Positions 60,050 through 64,000 of a DNA stretch of 64,000 bases are shown here, in pieces; position 1 is the first letter of the stretch; every line of letters begins with the position of its first letter. The position numbers were made by a program, and so were the translations under genes. This DNA is from Chrysomallon squamiferum (Eukaryota; Mollusca; Gastropoda; Neomphalida; Peltospiridae): NCBI GenBank assembly GCA_012295275.1, contig CM022671.1, forward strand, positions 19,455,456-19,519,455. The letters run 5' to 3'. The notes under the pieces were generated by a model, which saw only the letters and a program-made list of their open reading frames with translations, had not been told where the DNA came from and did no database searches.

Positions 60050-62888
60050 GTTCTCAATGTTATTAGACCTCTAAATATTATTTGTCACGTCAAAGTAACG
60101 ATACTGGCAGATGTGACAGCTGTTAGTATCCAGTATCCGGCATGAACGATAAATCATAGTATTTGTGAGTCATCACCAGTTTGAAACAAAAATTTACACA
60201 ATTTAAACAGACAGGGTAAACACTTTTGTATGACATTTTTACTGATATGTTTTTCTGAGTGCACTACCAAATCTGAAAGTGTACTCTCCTCAGTTCCGGA
60301 TCCCTTTCCCGATCCGTTTCCTGTTGGGAAACTGACATGGCGGAACGTAATTGAAGCATAAATACTTCTCTTTTTTTCACAGAAAAACTATAATTTTTAG
60401 ATTTTTCTGACCACTTAGTATCGCTAATGAGATGGGACAAAGCTGGACAAAATTGAAGGAGTTGTAAATATCGTTTTAAATAAATAATATGCTCTTTTAT
60501 TTTAGTTCTATCCTGAGAAGTAGATTTTTACGTGTCATTAATTTGAAGAAATAATACAAATTATTTTTTTCGCTGTTTTAATAATACTGATGATTTAGAA
60601 GTGGTATTAGTTTCAGTAGTAGCAGTGGTAGAGTTCTGAAGAAATTGCAATGGTGATTATAGTCAAAGAAGCAGCATTAGTAGCAACAGATGAAACCATA
60701 AGGTTTAGAAAGAGTAAAAGTAGTATTAGTATTAGTAGTAGTAGTAGTAGCAGCAGCAGCCGTAGTAGTAAGGAGCAATAGCAGTATTAATTATAGTGGT
60801 AGTAACAGCAATAGTAGTAGTAATATACAAGTTTTAATAGTAGTAATAGTAGTTGTAGTTGTTATAGTTTTAGTAGGAGTATATAATTTTATTATTTAGG
60901 AATTCGTCTATTTAGCATTTATTTGTTGCATTTAATGGTGAAGTATTTCATCGTGGAGAATACATGTACGCCGAAGTTATTTCTGTTAACTAATAACGCA
61001 GAATTACTAAATGAAATAGCCATTAAATTCGGTGTTGCCTATCTTTTTATCTCACCGACCCATTTAAAGATTCCACAAAAATCCGGAGGCTTCTAGTGAA
61101 AACATTGTTGTTATATATTTTTTAAATTTATTATATGAAGTGTTTTTGATTAATAATGATTATGGCACTGTATAAAGAGTATATATAAAAAAAGTTATAA
61201 TAATAAAACGCTTACAGGCAAATACGTTTAAGGGTGGACTTAATGTTTTGTTTTGTTTTTTGTTTAATTTGGACTGATGATTTGTAAGCTTTAATCTTAA
61301 ATCTCTTTTTTCTTCCAATTTCAGTATGATTCGCTGCTTAATTAGAAGTGCATTAGCACGGCTAAATCCAGCTTCATTTATATATGAAGTAGGGAATGGT
61401 AAAATAAAAGGTGGTTGTATATTTTGGGATATCTGGTATTAATTATTTCATTTCTCCAGAATAATTTAGTAGTCTTATTTTTTACAGTACTTTTGCTTCG
61501 AGATCAAGAGACATGTCTATAAGTTCAACCATTTTTCTTTTTAAACAATAAACAAATTGTTGGAAATTTTAAATATTTATTTATTTTTCAGGCTTTATTT
61601 TTTTTAATTTTTAATATTAAATTTCTCTAAACCTCCTAAAGACAAATTTATCTCTCATCGACCCCCTAACCACCCTTTAGTTCCCGTCGACTCCCTAAGA
61701 GCAGCCATCGATTACTGTGGGTCGATACGGACAACTGTAGACAGTTTGTTGCGTGCCATGTGTTAGAACAGTACCTAACAAGAGCGACCACTGCAACAGT
61801 CTAACTTCGTTCTATATGTTTTGTTATTTCTATCAGATGATCGGAGAAGTTCCTGTTAAATCAAGCTAAAGTTATACTCATTCGCATGACCAGCTACTGT
61901 TTCGAGGAACGAAGACACTCATATGCATTTTAAATTCTTCTGTTTCACTCATTTGTGTACTGTAACAAACTTCATGAAATAATATCTCGACTGTAAAAAC
62001 ACATTATCTCATAAACATTGCTTACGAAGTATTTATGGTTTCCCGATAGTTATGTGCAGGCTTTTAGGAGAATAATTTAATTATAACATTGTGTACTAAA
62101 GTTAAAGCGGGGGTAACGGAACCGTTATCTAGCCACCGAGATGTATTCGAAATCATACTTTTTACAGTTTACTGCCGAAAGAGTCCGAAAGACAGATTAA
62201 TTAATAGACTATGACACTGAGCTCTATTGTAAATTTATTTTTTGTATATATATATTTCATATATCAGAGTTTTATATCAAGAAGGCAATTTGTTGTCCTT
62301 CTTGCACGTTTCAGAAGACTGTTCATTAATAACGACAAAGCAATTTAGTTTTTTTTTTTTATGAAAACGGACAACAACGACGACAGCAGTTATTGATATT
62401 TTTAAGAATTCCTTCTAGTGCAGAAGCCATAAAATTGATGTTTGAAGCACTCATAGCATATTAGTTTGTTAATGTCTTTTTCCCTTACAGCAAACAGTTT
62501 TCTTCTGTTGCAACTTAATAATCTGATTGTAACATTGCTTTATGCCTGTTTTACTGGAGTGATAAACATTTCTTGGTGAAAGTTATTAAAATTTTACTTT
62601 AAAAAAAATAACAAATTACAACCTACTTATTATAGAAAATAAAAACGAATGCATATATTGGTGTATGTAATCTGCATGGTTATGTGTGTGTGTGTGTGTA
62701 AGTGACAGATGAAAAATATATTGGTTAGGAATATATAAGATAATGTATATTTATGACAATGTATATGTGTCTGCTTCATGATATTTGTGCTGGTACGTAT
62801 AATATTATATATATATATGTATGTGTTGGTGTATATGTAAGTGTATGTATACACACACACATACGGACATATATATAAACATGTGTAA

Positions 62889-62946
<58 letters not shown>

Positions 62947-64000
62947 GTACGTACGTATGTATGTATAATAAAAAATAAGCTAAAATAAGCTTTTGCTCGA
63001 CAAAACTCATCAGAAATGTATCAACATTAGATCCTGGTCAAGTCATTAGAATGTGTTTACTGAGTCAACGTGTACAAACAAACATACTGTTATTCGTTAA
63101 TTACTATATATAATTAATGTATAGCTGAAAGTAATTCTCATCATCACTAATATTCATTACTTAATTACAAAGCTATTCTGGTGAAGGCCACATTTAAGAA
63201 TTCATTAACTATGCTCTTTATGTCTGACCAATTAGTTCATACAGAATAGAACCGACCATATTCAATATCATTATAAAACTATCAAATACCCAGAGAAAAC
63301 CCATTAAATCTTTCACTGATAATAATACAATTATTTGCCTCAGATAGCCAACTCTTTCATCTATATATAAAAACGTATATTTCAAGAAGGGTGTAGGGAA
63401 TATAAACTGAAACTCTCAGGAATCGTCTTTTTTTTCTCGCTGGAACTGAAAAACAAAAATAAAAGAAATAAAATATATATATGGCAAATAAATAATAATA
63501 TTATACCATCATGCTAAATGGCATAAAAATAAATAAATAAATAAATAAAGTAAAATGAATAATCAAATAAATACCATAATAAATAATAAACAAACAAACA
63601 TATAAATCTAAAAGAGAATAATATCCATGTAATTCAGCATAACAGTTTAAGAAATCACTCAGCAGTAATATTTACAATACTAACGAAAGACAAAATAAAT
63701 AAAACAAAATACTTTTTATGTAAACATGCAGTTACAAATATTATACAAAACAGTTTCAGAAATCCTTTCAGAAACACAAATAATAGCATTAAATAAACAC
63801 ATAAATAAACAAACACTCAAACAAACAGTCAAACAAACAAACAAATAAATACAGAAACAAAAAATCATGATTTACTGAATGGATTACTGAAACACGTTGT
63901 TGGATACTGGAAAATTTAAGAGACAATTCCTACAAACAAACAAATACTAGAAAAGAAAAACCAAATGGTAATTCCTTTAATGGACTGGAAAAATTTAATG
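60050..64000. other. gene-free stretch to the window end
   Basis: AGT/AGC trinucleotides at 60615-60880, TG and TA microsatellites at 62683-62700 and 62893-62940 (the latter over 20 TA units), and AAAT/AAAC-rich low complexity from 63450 to the end. The minus-strand frame 62630-63010 is Tyr-Ile-His-rich from the microsatellites. I did not recognise a receptor exon 2 or any other gene here. Confidence 0.6.

Overview
The window reads as AT-rich metazoan genomic DNA, most likely from a mollusc and plausibly a cephalopod such as an octopus. The reasons are seven long (GA/CT)n tracts, many other simple repeats, a decayed non-LTR retrotransposon, remnants of Tigger-like and Mutator-like DNA transposons, and very sparse coding sequence with intron-style splice signals. 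The species call is inference. No bacterial-type gene, CRISPR array, intact tRNA gene or rRNA gene was found.

The only convincing cellular coding sequence is a pair of related exons on the + strand, at 48957-49644 and 58740-59439. Each encodes a signal peptide followed by the N-terminal lobe of a natriuretic-peptide-receptor / receptor-guanylate-cyclase ligand-binding domain (ANF_receptor fold). By hand alignment they are about 50% identical. They share four cysteines, including an unusual vicinal pair, and both end in EHA-G at a phase-1 GT donor. I saw no recognisable downstream receptor exon between them or in the 4.5 kb after the second. The layout therefore fits either alternative N-terminal exons that splice to a shared downstream receptor body, or a tandem duplication with an orphaned first exon. 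This is the most interesting system in the window.

Layout. 1-25 kb is gene-free: microsatellites, a 260-bp near-perfect palindrome (2071-2331), a tRNA-derived SINE-like remnant (about 3617-3720), a ~510-bp element with 54-bp inverted ends (19025-19535), and GC-balanced blocks that look like non-coding regulatory candidates. 25.2-25.9 kb (minus strand) holds the C-terminal part of a Mutator-like (MULE) transposase. 32.05-32.46 kb is a 419-bp Tigger/pogo-type MITE with TA target duplication. 34.76-38.90 kb is a nearly full-length but dead LINE (ORF1 and ORF2). 42.1-45.1 kb holds three degenerate tandem repeats with periods of about 136, 18-19 (some units about 26) and 75-90 bp. 48.9-59.4 kb is the receptor-exon region; between the exons lie a ~1.06-kb inverted-repeat transposon (50648-51707) and another degenerate minisatellite (53190-53570). 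59.4-64 kb is simple-sequence-rich and non-coding.

All repeats, alignments and motifs were read by eye. Short exons (below about 150 bp) could have been missed.
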